A DNA stretch of 64,000 nt from Ethanoligenens harbinense YUAN-3 (GCF_000178115.2 NC_014828.1:1519310-1583309), one strand, 5' to 3'; shown: positions 54,248-63,536, counted from the first letter of the stretch. Translations and numbers: made by a program. Notes: generated by a model from the letters alone, not told the origin.

Positions 54248-54853
54248 ATGCAACGTGTAATGGTCTTCATCGACCAGTTGAACTTCGAGATCGCCCTGTT
54301 AAATTACTACCGCGATAACGGCTCCCAAGCCCCCCGCCTGGATTACAACGCCATCCCTGTTGAACTGACCAAACTGCTTCCGGGAGAAAACCATCTTGTC
54401 AAGACATTTCTGTTTGTCCCCAAGCCCGATGAGTTCCTGATGAATCTTCCCCGCTGGCAGCATTACAGCAACTGGATCAACGGCATGAAAAACCAGCATT
54501 ATTTTACCGTGATTGAAGGGTCGTATGTAGCGCGCCAGATTGATGAATCCATCCCCATGGATGCGAACGATCCCCGCTCATATTACAAAGAAGAAAAAGG
54601 TACAGATATCAACATCGCCGTGCATGTTCTGACTAAAGGCTTCATGAACGCATACGATACAGCGCTCATTCTGAGTGGAGACAGCGATTATGTGACGGTG
54701 CTGGATATCCTAAACATGATCGGCAAAACGACTGTGATCGCCGGCGTCAAGGGCCAGAACATCTCCAAACTCCGCAAAAGCTGTGACGACAGTTATATCA
54801 TAGATGATACATTCTTTCAGAAATGCCTGCGGGACGATAGCAAACGCATCTGA
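54248..54853 (+). CDS. NYN domain protein (LabA/DUF88-like, PIN-fold ribonuclease family)
   Basis: A 201-residue protein with the NYN fold: Asp9 in VFIDQLNF, a second Asp in EKGTDINIAVHVL and the pair SGDSDYVTVL form the acidic site typical of metal-dependent RNases in this family. VIAGVKGQNIS and SYIIDDTFF complete the domain. The substrate is probably RNA. AGAGGAG precedes ATG 54248. Single gene with its own promoter and leader. Confidence 0.85.
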   Translation: MQRVMVFIDQLNFEIALLNYYRDNGSQAPRLDYNAIPVELTKLLPGENHLVKTFLFVPKPDEFLMNLPRWQHYSNWINGMKNQHYFTVIEGSYVARQIDESIPMDANDPRSYYKEEKGTDINIAVHVLTKGFMNAYDTALILSGDSDYVTVLDILNMIGKTTVIAGVKGQNISKLRKSCDDSYIIDDTFFQKCLRDDSKRI

Positions 54854-54971
54854 TATTCCATCATTTTTTCCCAACAAACTGTTCTTTGAAAGCGAAATAG
54901 ATGAAAATCCAAGAAATCTCCTCGGATGTTGGAATTGGCTTCCAAAAGTTGGACGATATTTCAATTCAGTG

Positions 54972-55023
54972 ACCGGAAGGGCTTGTTGCCTGTGCAGAGC
55001 AGGTGGCAAGCCCTTCCGGTTTG
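54972..55023. terminator. Long hairpin in the 500-bp gap between the NYN and msrAB genes
   Basis: ACCGGAAGGGCTTG (54972-54985) pairs perfectly with CAAGCCCTTCCGGT (55007-55020), with an inner CCTG/CAGG pair, followed by TTTG. It can end the NYN transcript. The rest of 54854-55352 has no convincing gene; the open frames on both strands have no family resemblance or ribosome site. Confidence 0.6.
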
Positions 55024-55352
55024 TCTTGATGCGATACCCATTTCTGGTTTGGCACAGGCGCAGAAAAAGCCCCGCTCCAAAAGGTTCGGTGCGATCTTGC
55101 CACTGCACCTGTATATGATCGGTATTTCTTCATCATCACCGTTGTACTGCCTTATGGGTGATGATATACCCCGACGCTTTTTCCAAACTTTGATTCGCGT
55201 CGTTTTGGCGCAACCGTGCGGAAAGGCGGCGGCAATATACCGAACCTCACCCGTGGGTTTTCCAATGCCGAAAACGGCCATATGCGCGGCATACCATTCC
55301 TGTTTTTGGCCCAGGCGGGACACGATGCGCAGCGCCCCCAACCGGAGGGGAG

Positions 55353-56321
55353 TCAACGCACCTCGTGCAAATAGGCAGCATACCCCTCCCGCACCATTTC
55401 CGCGCAGGGAACGAACCGCAACGCGGCGCTGTTGATACAGTATCGCAGCCCGCCCGTTTCCGCCGGGCCGTCGGTGAACACGTGGCCCAAATGCGCATCC
55501 CCGGATGCGCTGCGCACCTCCGTACGCAGCATACCGTGGCTGGCGTCCGGTTTTTCTATGATTTTCGCACTGCGGATGGGATGAGTGAAACTCGGCCAGC
55601 CGCACCCGGATTCAAACTGATCGGTTGTCACGAACAGCGGTTCCCCTGTCACGATATCGACATAGATGCCCGGTTCATCATTGTCCCAATACGCGTTCTG
55701 GAACGGCGGCTCAGTGCCGTTTTCCTGCGTGACGGCATAAGAGGAGGCGGGCAGCGTCTGTTTCAGCGTATCTCTGTCCGGTGTTTGGCCGGTGCCGGGC
55801 TTCCATTCGCCATGTACCGGCGCCATCAGACCCATGTCGATGTGGCAATACCCCCCCGGATTTTTCTCCAGATAGCGTTGATGGTAGTCCTCTGCGGGGC
55901 AAAACCCACGCAGCGGCTCCACCTCGGTGACGATGCGGCGCTTGTACTTCTTTTGCTCCCGAATCAGCGCCTTTTGGATCACGGGCATATCCTCTTCGTC
56001 CCGGTAATAGATGCCGGTGCGGTACTGCGTGCCCACGTCTCCCCCCTGCCGGTGATAGGCCGTGGGGTCGATGACGCGGAAAAAAAAGCAGAGCAGCGCC
56101 GTCAGCGAAATCTGCGCCGGGTCGTACCGCACCTCCACCGTTTCGGCATGCCCTGTTTCGGAAAGTTCCTCGTATCGAGGATGCTCCGTGCGGCCGTTCG
56201 CATAGCCCGTGGTGACATCCAGCACACCCGGAATGCGCCGGAACAACGCCTCCATCCCCCAAAAACAGCCGCCGGCCAGCCGGATTTCACGCGCTGCGCC
56301 GTCGTTTGTTTGCTTTGTCAT
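55353..56321 (-). CDS. msrAB: Bifunctional methionine sulfoxide reductase MsrA-MsrB
   Basis: A 322-residue fusion repairing both sulfoxide epimers of methionine. MsrA (about 8-170) has the nucleophile Cys19 in GGCFWGME, followed by TGYANG and the EDYHQRYL segment. MsrB (about 185-320) has SGCGWPSF, HVFTDGP and the catalytic Cys in RYCINSAALRF. The two CxxC zinc motifs of some MsrBs are absent. ATG 56321 follows AGGAGGT. No signal peptide, so cytosolic. Confidence 0.95.
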   Translation of the reverse strand: MTKQTNDGAAREIRLAGGCFWGMEALFRRIPGVLDVTTGYANGRTEHPRYEELSETGHAETVEVRYDPAQISLTALLCFFFRVIDPTAYHRQGGDVGTQYRTGIYYRDEEDMPVIQKALIREQKKYKRRIVTEVEPLRGFCPAEDYHQRYLEKNPGGYCHIDMGLMAPVHGEWKPGTGQTPDRDTLKQTLPASSYAVTQENGTEPPFQNAYWDNDEPGIYVDIVTGEPLFVTTDQFESGCGWPSFTHPIRSAKIIEKPDASHGMLRTEVRSASGDAHLGHVFTDGPAETGGLRYCINSAALRFVPCAEMVREGYAAYLHEVR

Positions 56322-56378
56322 AATGTATGACCTCCTGTTCATCCGACCGTTTGCAGCCGCCGTCCGCAAGGTAACCTT

Positions 56379-57149
56379 TCAGCGGGCCGTTGCCGTGAAA
56401 AAGAATCGCGGAAAACGGAAAATAACTTCTCCGTTCTTCTGCTTTGGATATCTTGCCACGATCTGCGCGAAAATTTCCTGTTCAAACGCCGGTATGCATT
56501 CTTTCGGCAGCGTCGAAAGGTACGGACGCAGCCCTGTGCCCCGATACCATTCCAAAATAGCCGCATGGTTGGGCAGGATGTGGAAATAAGTCGTCTGCCA
56601 CACCGTAAAAGCGGCGGACAGTTCCGTGAGAAGGTCCACATAAGCGTTCTGTTCCAGATTGTAGAATACGCGCGGCTGCGGGAACGCGTCTTTCCAATCC
56701 GCACGCATAACAGTCTCCGTGATGATCTGATGGATTGGTTCTTCGTAATTCATCGGCGTCTGCACGGCGAGCACCCCACCCGGACGCAGCAAACCCAGCA
56801 TCTCGCGCAGCAGGCGCGGATGATCGGGTATCCACTGGATGCAGGCGTTGGAGAACACCACGTCGAAACCGGGCGTAAGGTCGCCCAGCTGGCTGCCGGC
56901 ATCCAGCACCCCGAACCGCAGATCGGGATGCATTTTCCGGGCGGCTTCCACCATCTCAGCGGAACGGTCGATACCCAGAATATCCGCTTGCGGGAAGCGG
57001 TCTTTAAGCACGCGGGTGCTGTTACCCGGCCCACAGCCGATATCCAGCACACGACGCACGTCTTGTAAACGAATATGCTCCGTCAGGTCGATGGACGGCT
57101 GTGTGCGCTCCCGTTCAAATTTCAAATACTGGTTCGAATCCCATCGCAT
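56379..57149 (-). CDS. tam: SAM-dependent methyltransferase, trans-aconitate 2-methyltransferase-like
   Basis: A 256-residue class I methyltransferase. The start MRWDSNQYLKFERERTQP is highly characteristic of Tam, which methylates trans-aconitate; the SAM loop is VLDIGCGPGNST and post-motif FSNACIQWIPDH. ATG 57149 or GTG 57152 may be used; GGAGGAG serves both. It is followed by msrAB 57 bp downstream on the same strand. Confidence 0.85.
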   Translation of the reverse strand: MRWDSNQYLKFERERTQPSIDLTEHIRLQDVRRVLDIGCGPGNSTRVLKDRFPQADILGIDRSAEMVEAARKMHPDLRFGVLDAGSQLGDLTPGFDVVFSNACIQWIPDHPRLLREMLGLLRPGGVLAVQTPMNYEEPIHQIITETVMRADWKDAFPQPRVFYNLEQNAYVDLLTELSAAFTVWQTTYFHILPNHAAILEWYRGTGLRPYLSTLPKECIPAFEQEIFAQIVARYPKQKNGEVIFRFPRFFFTATAR

Positions 57150-57181
57150 CACGGTCCGCTCCTCCTGTATGTTCCATTATA

Positions 57182-57808
57182 TCACCGGCCGTACCCGCAT
57201 TTATAGTAAAACACGGCAAGCTGCGTGCGGCCGCGCAGGTGCAGTTTTTCCAGAATGGCACTGATGCTGTTGCGCACCGTACCCTCGCTGAGGAACACGC
57301 GGGACGCGATTTCCTTATTGCTTAGCCCCTCCGCGATGAGCGCGAGCAATCCGCTTTCCTTTTCCGTGAGACCATAGGCGGAAAAATCCGGCGGCACATG
57401 GCCGAAATAGGACGGTATTTTCGCCACGATATCCTCGCCGAACACCGTCTGCCCGGCGTAGACCGCTTTCAGCGCGGGCACGATGGACTCGAAATTCTGC
57501 TTGAGCAGATAGCCTTTGGCTCCGATACGCAATGCTTCAATGATATAATCATCATCGGCAAAGGTGGTGAGGAACAGCACGCGGGCGTCGTGATGGCGGG
57601 AGATGACTTCCCTGCCCGCGTCCAGCCCGGTCTGTTTCCCCATGCGGATATCCATGAGCAGGATATCCGGGACAAGCTGTTCATAAAGCCGGGCGGCATC
57701 CGCGGCACTCCCGCCCGTACCACAGACGCTGATCTCTTCATCCGCCTCCACGATGGTTTTGAGGGATGTGCTAACCAGCGGGTCATCGTCCACGATCAAT
57801 ACGGTCAT
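57182..57808 (-). CDS. NarL/LuxR-family response regulator
   Basis: A 208-residue regulator with a receiver domain (phospho-acceptor Asp53 in LLMDIRM, acidic pair in VDDDP) and a C-terminal LuxR helix-turn-helix (about 145-205; LTEKESGLLALIAEGLSNKEIA). Start overlaps the kinase stop by four bases, so the pair is co-translated. By organisation it resembles LnrK of Bacillus, which activates the adjacent exporter genes. Confidence 0.9.
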   Translation of the reverse strand: MTVLIVDDDPLVSTSLKTIVEADEEISVCGTGGSAADAARLYEQLVPDILLMDIRMGKQTGLDAGREVISRHHDARVLFLTTFADDDYIIEALRIGAKGYLLKQNFESIVPALKAVYAGQTVFGEDIVAKIPSYFGHVPPDFSAYGLTEKESGLLALIAEGLSNKEIASRVFLSEGTVRNSISAILEKLHLRGRTQLAVFYYKCGYGR

Positions 57809-58875
57809 ATACCGGCTCCTTTCGGAATAGTCACAAATACCAGGAACCCGTTATCCCCGCTGAACCGCACACGCCCGTTCAGGCTTTCCACCCGCTCGGT
57901 GATGTTCTGCAGGCCCAGACCCTGGTGCTGCACGACGGCGGGCGCGTGCCCATTGTCCTGCACGATAAGCTGATAAAAACCCGGATGTTCCCGCAGCAGC
58001 ACGTGCACAAACGTTGCGTCGGAATGCTTCATAATGTTGGAAAGCGCCTCTTTGAGCACAAACAGCAGTACATACTGCACGTTGTTCGACGGGTTATTCT
58101 CCACGTCATACTCCAGCCGGGCCGGACAGAAACGGAATGCATCCGTCAGCCGGACGGCTTCCAACCGCAGGTCAAGCGACTGGTCATGCAGATTGTGGAT
58201 ATCGGCGCGGATGCTGTCCATCCCGCGGGAAAGGGTGCTTTTGAGCGTTTGCAGGCTTTGCCGCATCGGTTCCTCTTTGGTAACGGCAAGCAGCGCACCG
58301 ATCTGCAAAATGGAACTTGAGAGCAGATGCCCCACCGTATCGTGGATATCGCGCGCGATGCGGTTGCGCTCGGTCAGCGTGGCCAGGCGAATTTCATACT
58401 CCTGCTTTTCCAGCAGTTCATGGTTTTTGGCCACCAGACGCAGTTCGGTTTCTTTCGCATCGTCCCGTACGGTCAGCGCCCGCCTGGATAGTTTTTCAAA
58501 CGCATCGGTGCGCCTGCGCATGAAATAGGCCACCGCGCCTGCCAGCGCCCCCCATCCAAGCAGCTTTGCGCCGCCGGACGGCAGCGCGGCGCAAAGCGGA
58601 ATGATCCCCAACAAAAACAGCCAGCGCATTTCCCCAAAAAACACATCGTAGCAGATAAGCGGCAAAAAATAGACCGCGGAGGGCACAAGCAGGCAAAACA
58701 ACAGATAACCGCCGAACAGGCCCCGCCGCAGATTTTCCCTCTCAAAAAGGCTCATTCCCGCGCCGATGATTACGGCGGTCAGCAGCGGTACCACCGCATA
58801 AACATCCCGGATATTTTGCAGATACCACACGGCGCACAGCAGGAACAGCGCGCTCTTATCCAGTAAACGGTTCAC
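57805..58875 (-). CDS. Sensor histidine kinase, HisKA_3 (NarL-partner) type
   Basis: A 356-residue membrane kinase: four or five hydrophobic segments in residues 5-120 with very short loops, a coiled linker (about 125-165), HisKA_3 with His178 in RIARDIHDTVGH, and an HATPase domain with VLKEALSNIMKHSDA and GLGLQNITERVESL. The lack of an extracellular sensor domain suggests detection within the membrane, as in intramembrane-sensing kinases of antibiotic-response systems. The start is GTG 58875 after AAGGAGG. Confidence 0.88.
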   Translation of the reverse strand: MNRLLDKSALFLLCAVWYLQNIRDVYAVVPLLTAVIIGAGMSLFERENLRRGLFGGYLLFCLLVPSAVYFLPLICYDVFFGEMRWLFLLGIIPLCAALPSGGAKLLGWGALAGAVAYFMRRRTDAFEKLSRRALTVRDDAKETELRLVAKNHELLEKQEYEIRLATLTERNRIARDIHDTVGHLLSSSILQIGALLAVTKEEPMRQSLQTLKSTLSRGMDSIRADIHNLHDQSLDLRLEAVRLTDAFRFCPARLEYDVENNPSNNVQYVLLFVLKEALSNIMKHSDATFVHVLLREHPGFYQLIVQDNGHAPAVVQHQGLGLQNITERVESLNGRVRFSGDNGFLVFVTIPKGAGI

Positions 58876-58904
58876 CGCCGTTCCTCCTTCCGTTTTCTGT
58901 CCAA

Positions 58905-58933
58905 ATAGTAGCATATCCGCGTGAAATGCACAA
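58905..58933 (-). promoter_or_regulatory. Promoter of the kinase-regulator operon
   Basis: On the minus strand TTGTGC, 17 bases, TACTAT with TGC before the -10 (extended -10). Confidence 0.5.
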
Positions 58934-59094
58934 GGCGAGCGCCGCCCGCATTTCGGTTCAGGCAAGGTTTCCGGTTATCCGTCGCTCAGCCTGAAACAAG
59001 CCGCACTCCAAATGCCATCCCGTTTTTCAGGCTGTGTACATATTGCCGGACTTATCGCTTCCCTAAACAGGAATACGGGCCGTAACCGCCCCGC

Positions 59095-59110
59095 CATGAC
59101 ATTTGTCATG
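59095..59110. promoter_or_regulatory. Palindromic site between divergent kinase and exporter operons
   Basis: CATGACA-TT-TGTCATG, a perfect 7-2-7 inverted repeat, with a further half-site ATGACA at 59125-59130. Its centre lies about 60 bases before the predicted exporter transcription start, a usual activator position for a LuxR-type regulator. The remainder of the 333-bp gap (58876-59208) holds only the two promoters. Confidence 0.6.
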
Positions 59111-59151
59111 CCCAACTTGGAAGGATGACACTGTGCGCGCCCCGTCCGCCC

Positions 59152-59160
59152 TGTTATACT
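59152..59160 (+). promoter_or_regulatory. Extended -10 promoter of the exporter operon
   Basis: TGTTATACT with no good -35 hexamer at 17 bases, fitting an activator-dependent promoter. It lies about 50 bases before the ATPase gene. Confidence 0.6.
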
Positions 59161-59208
59161 GGTACTTGTAAGAAAAAGGGAACCGACCCTGAACGGAGGA
59201 GAAGAACT

Positions 59209-60141
59209 ATGGTAGTGGAAGTGAAGAACCTGGTCAAGCGCTACGGAGACCTGCTGGCGCTCGACCATCTCAACCTGGAGGTGGAGGAGGGCGAGGTGTT
59301 CGGTCTGCTCGGCCCGAACGGTTCGGGCAAATCGACCTCGATCAACTGCATTCTGTCCCTGCTGCGGTACAGCAAGGGCGATATCCGCATCTTCGGCAAG
59401 CCCATGCGGCCGGACGCATATGACATCAAGCGCAACATTGGTGTGATTTTCCAGAACGTGGCCGTGTTCAATGAGCTGACCGTCTATGACAACATCCAGT
59501 ATTTCTGCGGGCTGTACATCAAAGATAAAAAGGAATGCAACCGGCTGGTGGACGAGGCCATCTCGTTCGTCGGGCTGGAAGATTTCAAAAAGTTCTATCC
59601 CAAGAAACTCAGCGGCGGCCTGCTGCGCCGCCTGAACATCGCCTGCGGTATCGCGCACAAACCCAAGCTCATCATCCTCGACGAGCCGACGGTAGCCGTA
59701 GACCCACAAAGCCGCAACAAGATCCTCGAAGGCATCCAGGAGCTTAACCGGCAGGGCGCCACCATCATCTACACCTCGCATTATATGGAAGAAGTCGAGC
59801 AGATCTGCACCCGCATCGCCATCATGGACAAAGGCAAGATCATCGCCACCGGCACCACCGATTCGCTCCGCCGGCTCATCAAGACCGGTGAAAAGATTGT
59901 GGCCGAGATCATTGGCGCACCTGTTCTGGATGAGGACGGCCTGCGCGCGTTACCGCGCGTGACCGATGTGTCTTATGAAAACGGGGCGCTCACGGTGAAA
60001 TCCGCGCAGGGGCGCAGCAACCTCACCGAGGTGCTCGAGTATCTCAAGGCGCACGACATCGCTTACGGCCGCATCTACTGCGAATTGCCCACGCTCAACG
60101 ACGTGTTCCTTGAGATTACCGGCAAGCAGCTGCGCGACTGA
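59209..60141 (+). CDS. ABC transporter ATP-binding protein, LnrL-like
   Basis: A 310-residue DRA-type ATPase. Walker A is GPNGSGKST (Lys41), signature LSGGLLRRLNIACG, Walker B LIILDEPTVAVDPQSR, followed by a C-terminal extension (about 220-310) typical of ABC-2 drug exporters. GGAGGAG precedes ATG 59209. It is followed by two permease genes and faces a kinase-regulator pair, the LnrJKLMN-type layout. Confidence 0.92.
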   Translation: MVVEVKNLVKRYGDLLALDHLNLEVEEGEVFGLLGPNGSGKSTSINCILSLLRYSKGDIRIFGKPMRPDAYDIKRNIGVIFQNVAVFNELTVYDNIQYFCGLYIKDKKECNRLVDEAISFVGLEDFKKFYPKKLSGGLLRRLNIACGIAHKPKLIILDEPTVAVDPQSRNKILEGIQELNRQGATIIYTSHYMEEVEQICTRIAIMDKGKIIATGTTDSLRRLIKTGEKIVAEIIGAPVLDEDGLRALPRVTDVSYENGALTVKSAQGRSNLTEVLEYLKAHDIAYGRIYCELPTLNDVFLEITGKQLRD

Positions 60142-60154
60142 GGGGGTGACGAGC

Positions 60155-61324
60155 ATGTTTACACATATCTATACCCATCGGCTGAAATGCCACCTGCGCG
60201 ACCGGATGACCCTGTTCTGGTCGATCGTCTTCCCGCTGGTGCTGGCCACCTTTTTCTCGATGGCGTTTTCCAACATCGGCAAGGACGATCTTTTTAATGA
60301 GATTCCCATCGCGGTGGTCAACAACAGCGCGTATCAGCAGGACACCGCGTTCCAGCAGGCAATCCAGAGCGTGCAGAGCACACAGGCCGACGGAACCAAG
60401 GCCCTGTTCAAGGTACAGCTTTTGTCGCAGAAACAAGCCGACGACGCGCTGAAAAACAGTAAAATCGTCGGTTACATCCTGCCCGGCAGTGCAGCAGACG
60501 ATCTGCAGGTCATCGTCAAGCAGGCCGACCCCAGCAACGCGTCCGGCGTCTACCAGACCGTCCTCAAATCGTTTGTGGACGAATACCTGCAATATACCGC
60601 GGCATATAAAGACATCGCCGCGCAGGACCCGGCCGCCCTGCGCACGGCCATGCAGGTCAAAACCCAGGACTTTATCCGCTCGGTCCCGCTGTCGAAAACA
60701 TCACCGAACCCCACCCTCACCTATTTCTATGCGCTGATCGCCATGGCCTGTATGTACGGCTCTTTCTGGGGCATCCGGGAGATCAACGCCGTGCAGGCCA
60801 ACCAGACGATGCAGGGTGCGCGTATCAACATGGCGCCGGTGCACAAGACCCGTGTGTTTTTCGCCTCGCTCTGCTCTGCGCTCACCGTCCAGACGGCAGG
60901 CGTCTTCCTGCTGGTCGCCTACATGCGGTATGCACTGAACGTGCAGTTCGGCTCACAGACCGGATATGTTCTGCTGGCGTGTTTCGCAGGTTCCTGCGCG
61001 GGCGTGCTGTTTGGTGCCATGATCGGTGCCGTCCTGAAAGCGGCGGAAGGCGTGAAAATTGCCATTCTGCTCGCGCTGTCCATGTTCCTGTCGTTCCTTT
61101 CCGGCCTGATGTACAACAAGATGATCTATATCGTGGAGACCAGCGCGCCGATCGTAAACCGCATCAATCCCGCCGCTCTGACCGCCAATGCGTTCTATTC
61201 CCTCTATTATTACGACACGCCCGGCCAATATCTGCTGAACGTCGGCCTGTTGTTCCTGATTTCCGGCATCTTCTTTGCCGTCACCTACTTTGCACTGAGG
61301 AGGCAGAAATATGAGAGTCTATAA
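60155..61324 (+). CDS. ABC-2 type permease, LnrM-like
   Basis: A 389-residue ABC-2 permease: one helix at about 20-38, a long extracellular domain (about 45-190), then five helices (LTYFYALIAMACMYGS, ... FLISGIFFAVTYFAL). GAGGGGGTG precedes ATG 60155, 13 bases after the ATPase stop. It overlaps the second permease by 14 bp. The two permeases share topology and would form a heterodimer. Confidence 0.88.
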   Translation: MFTHIYTHRLKCHLRDRMTLFWSIVFPLVLATFFSMAFSNIGKDDLFNEIPIAVVNNSAYQQDTAFQQAIQSVQSTQADGTKALFKVQLLSQKQADDALKNSKIVGYILPGSAADDLQVIVKQADPSNASGVYQTVLKSFVDEYLQYTAAYKDIAAQDPAALRTAMQVKTQDFIRSVPLSKTSPNPTLTYFYALIAMACMYGSFWGIREINAVQANQTMQGARINMAPVHKTRVFFASLCSALTVQTAGVFLLVAYMRYALNVQFGSQTGYVLLACFAGSCAGVLFGAMIGAVLKAAEGVKIAILLALSMFLSFLSGLMYNKMIYIVETSAPIVNRINPAALTANAFYSLYYYDTPGQYLLNVGLLFLISGIFFAVTYFALRRQKYESL

Positions 61325-62477
61325 AACCTGTCTTCGGGTGATACAAAAACGTAGGGTCGCGTTTCTGATCTATCTGGTCATCTTCCTCTCTGTGGCTCTG
61401 ATGCTCAGCAAGCTCAACCTGGACAGCGGGATAATGAATTTCACCGCGACCAAAAGCAATGTCGTCATCTTCAATGAAGACGGCAGCTCCGCCATCTCCG
61501 ACGGACTGAAACAGTATCTTTCCCAAAACGCCGTGCTGGTTTCCGTGCAGGACAACAGGCGCGCGCTGCAGGACGCCCTGTTCTTCTACCAGGCAGACAG
61601 CATCCTGCGCATTCCGGTCGGTTTTTCCAAAGACCTGACGAGCGGCACGGCGACAATCAGCCGTTCGTCCCGGGCGGACAGCACCAGCAGTATCTATACG
61701 GATTATCTCGTCAACCGTTATCTCAACCTTGCAAACCTGTACGCAAAAAGCCTGCCGGGCCTCCCGGAATCGCAGATCACCGCGCGGGTGAGCGCCGCGC
61801 TCAAGAACCAGTCAACCGTCAGCATGCGTACCTTCGGGCAAAAGAGCCAGACCAGCACCGCCTCCTACTATTTCAGATATCTGATCTACGTAATCATCGC
61901 CATACTGATTCTTTCCACCTCCTCCGTCCTGTTTACGTTCCAGCAGTTGGATCTGCGGCGGCGCAACCTATGCGCCCCGATTCCGGCCGTCTCCAGCAGT
62001 CTGCAGCAAATGCTGGCTATCCTGACATTCGGTGTGGTACTCTGGGCGGTGCTGTGCAGTCTCGGGCTGGTGGAGGGCCAGCAATCCCTCAACCCGAGCA
62101 CGGCTATCCTCTACCTGACCAACGCGTTCGCGGGCATGCTGGTGGGCCTGGGCATCGGGTTCCTGGTCAGCACCGTGGTCAAAAACGACCAGGCCGCCAG
62201 TGCGGCTTCCAACGTCATCTCGCTGGGCATGAGTTTCCTGTGCGGTGTGTTCGTTCCACAAGAGCTGCTGAGCAGCAGCGTGGTAAACCTTTCGCGTTTC
62301 CTGCCCGCCTATTGGTATGTGCACGCTATCAATACCATCAACAGCCTCTCCTCCTACACGATTTCTTCCATTACGCCGATTCTGCAGGACATTGGCATCG
62401 AGCTTGGATTTGCGGCGGCATTGCTGCTTATCTCGCTCCTGCTGTACCGCCAGAAACAAATGAGCAGCAGCAACTGA
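61311..62477 (+). CDS. ABC-2 type permease, LnrN-like
   Basis: A 388-residue partner permease with the same plan: first helix about 18-34, extracellular domain with NVVIFNEDGSSAISDGL (about 45-185), then five helices ending at residue ~383, including FLCGVFVPQELL before the last pair. GGAGGCAGAAAT precedes ATG 61311 inside the upstream gene. Last gene of the exporter operon. Confidence 0.88.
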   Translation: MRVYKTCLRVIQKRRVAFLIYLVIFLSVALMLSKLNLDSGIMNFTATKSNVVIFNEDGSSAISDGLKQYLSQNAVLVSVQDNRRALQDALFFYQADSILRIPVGFSKDLTSGTATISRSSRADSTSSIYTDYLVNRYLNLANLYAKSLPGLPESQITARVSAALKNQSTVSMRTFGQKSQTSTASYYFRYLIYVIIAILILSTSSVLFTFQQLDLRRRNLCAPIPAVSSSLQQMLAILTFGVVLWAVLCSLGLVEGQQSLNPSTAILYLTNAFAGMLVGLGIGFLVSTVVKNDQAASAASNVISLGMSFLCGVFVPQELLSSSVVNLSRFLPAYWYVHAINTINSLSSYTISSITPILQDIGIELGFAAALLLISLLLYRQKQMSSSN

Positions 62478-62499
62478 CCCTCTTTTTCACACCGGCACG

Positions 62500-62539
62500 G
62501 GCCGGGGCATTCGGCAACATCATGCCGGACGCCCCGGCC
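62500..62539 (+). terminator. Terminator-like hairpin after the exporter operon
   Basis: GGCCGGGGC (62500-62508) pairs with GCCCCGGCC (62531-62539), with an inner CGGCA/TGCCG stem. The T-run is poor. Confidence 0.55.
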
Positions 62540-62732
62540 TTGCCATATCCCCATATTCCGATCATACACGAACAAAACGGAATCTTCTTCTGCATTTTTG
62601 CAGAAAAACGTGCACAAAACACCCGATTCGAGGTACAATAGAAACAGCGGAACAAGCGGAAGTTTTACCGCAACCAACTGGGCCTTGTCGGTTGATGTGC
62701 AAACAAGGCCGAATATCCGGGAAGTGAGCAAT

Positions 62733-63536
62733 ATGAATCCAAACGGAAAAGTCATCATCCTCACGGGCGCGTCCTCCGGCATCGGGCGGGAACTGTTGGA
62801 ACGGCTCCAGCGATACGACGCGGACATCATCGCGGTAAGCCGCCGCATCGGCTCTATCCCCAACCAGGGGGCGCGGGTCATCCCTTACGCCTGCGATGTT
62901 TCCAAACAGGAGGAGGTGGACGGCCTTTTTGATTTCGCAGTCAAAAAATTCGGGCGGGTGGACCTGTTCATCGCCAATGCGGGCTTTGCCTATTGCGAGG
63001 AACTCAACCACGCCGACTGGGACCACATCGAATCCATCTTCCGAACCAATGTGTTTTCGCCCATTTATTCCTTTGAAAAGATGAAGGAACTCAACCGCGG
63101 ACGCCGCTACAACGTCATCATGACCTGCTCGGCGATCAGCCGCATCCCGCTGCCGGGCTATGCGCTGTACTGCTCCACCAAAGCCGCTATTGAGCACTTT
63201 GCGCACACCTATTATTTTGAAAAAAACGACAAGGGCACGCTCACTCTTATCTTCCCCGTGGCGACCGCTACCAAATTCTTTAAAAAAGCGGGCGACCGGG
63301 CGCCAGTGCCGTTCCCGGTGCAGTCGCCGTCCTGGGTGGCCGCATGCATCATGGCCGGCCTGCACACCGACAGCCCGGTGGTCTTCCCCTCCCTTATCCA
63401 CATGGTCAGCTATTTTACCATCAACCGCGTGTTCCCGTTCATCTACGGCATTTACGACCTGGTGAACGCAGCCCGCTTTCGCAGTTGGGCGAAAAAACAA
63501 CGGCAGGAAAAAGAGGCCGACACGTCGGCCCGATAA
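62733..63536 (+). CDS. Short-chain dehydrogenase/reductase
   Basis: A 267-residue classical SDR: cofactor loop TGASSGIGRE (from residue 11), NAG at 81-83 region (IANAG), catalytic Ser133, Tyr146 and Lys150 (YCSTK). The C-terminal 45 residues contain a hydrophobic stretch and a basic end (WAKKQRQEKE), seen in SDRs that associate with membranes or lipids. ATG 62733 has GGGAAGTGAG upstream. Substrate unknown. Confidence 0.88.
   Translation: MNPNGKVIILTGASSGIGRELLERLQRYDADIIAVSRRIGSIPNQGARVIPYACDVSKQEEVDGLFDFAVKKFGRVDLFIANAGFAYCEELNHADWDHIESIFRTNVFSPIYSFEKMKELNRGRRYNVIMTCSAISRIPLPGYALYCSTKAAIEHFAHTYYFEKNDKGTLTLIFPVATATKFFKKAGDRAPVPFPVQSPSWVAACIMAGLHTDSPVVFPSLIHMVSYFTINRVFPFIYGIYDLVNAARFRSWAKKQRQEKEADTSAR

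Noticed and set aside
54961-55605. Open frames of about 170-215 codons in the NYN-msrAB gap on both strands
   Set aside because: They run through a hairpin and into msrAB, lack ribosome sites and show no family features.
57131-57142. GGTTCGAATCCC, a tRNA T-arm-like sequence
   Set aside because: It lies at the conserved coding start of the Tam-like methyltransferase and has no acceptor, D or anticodon arms around it.
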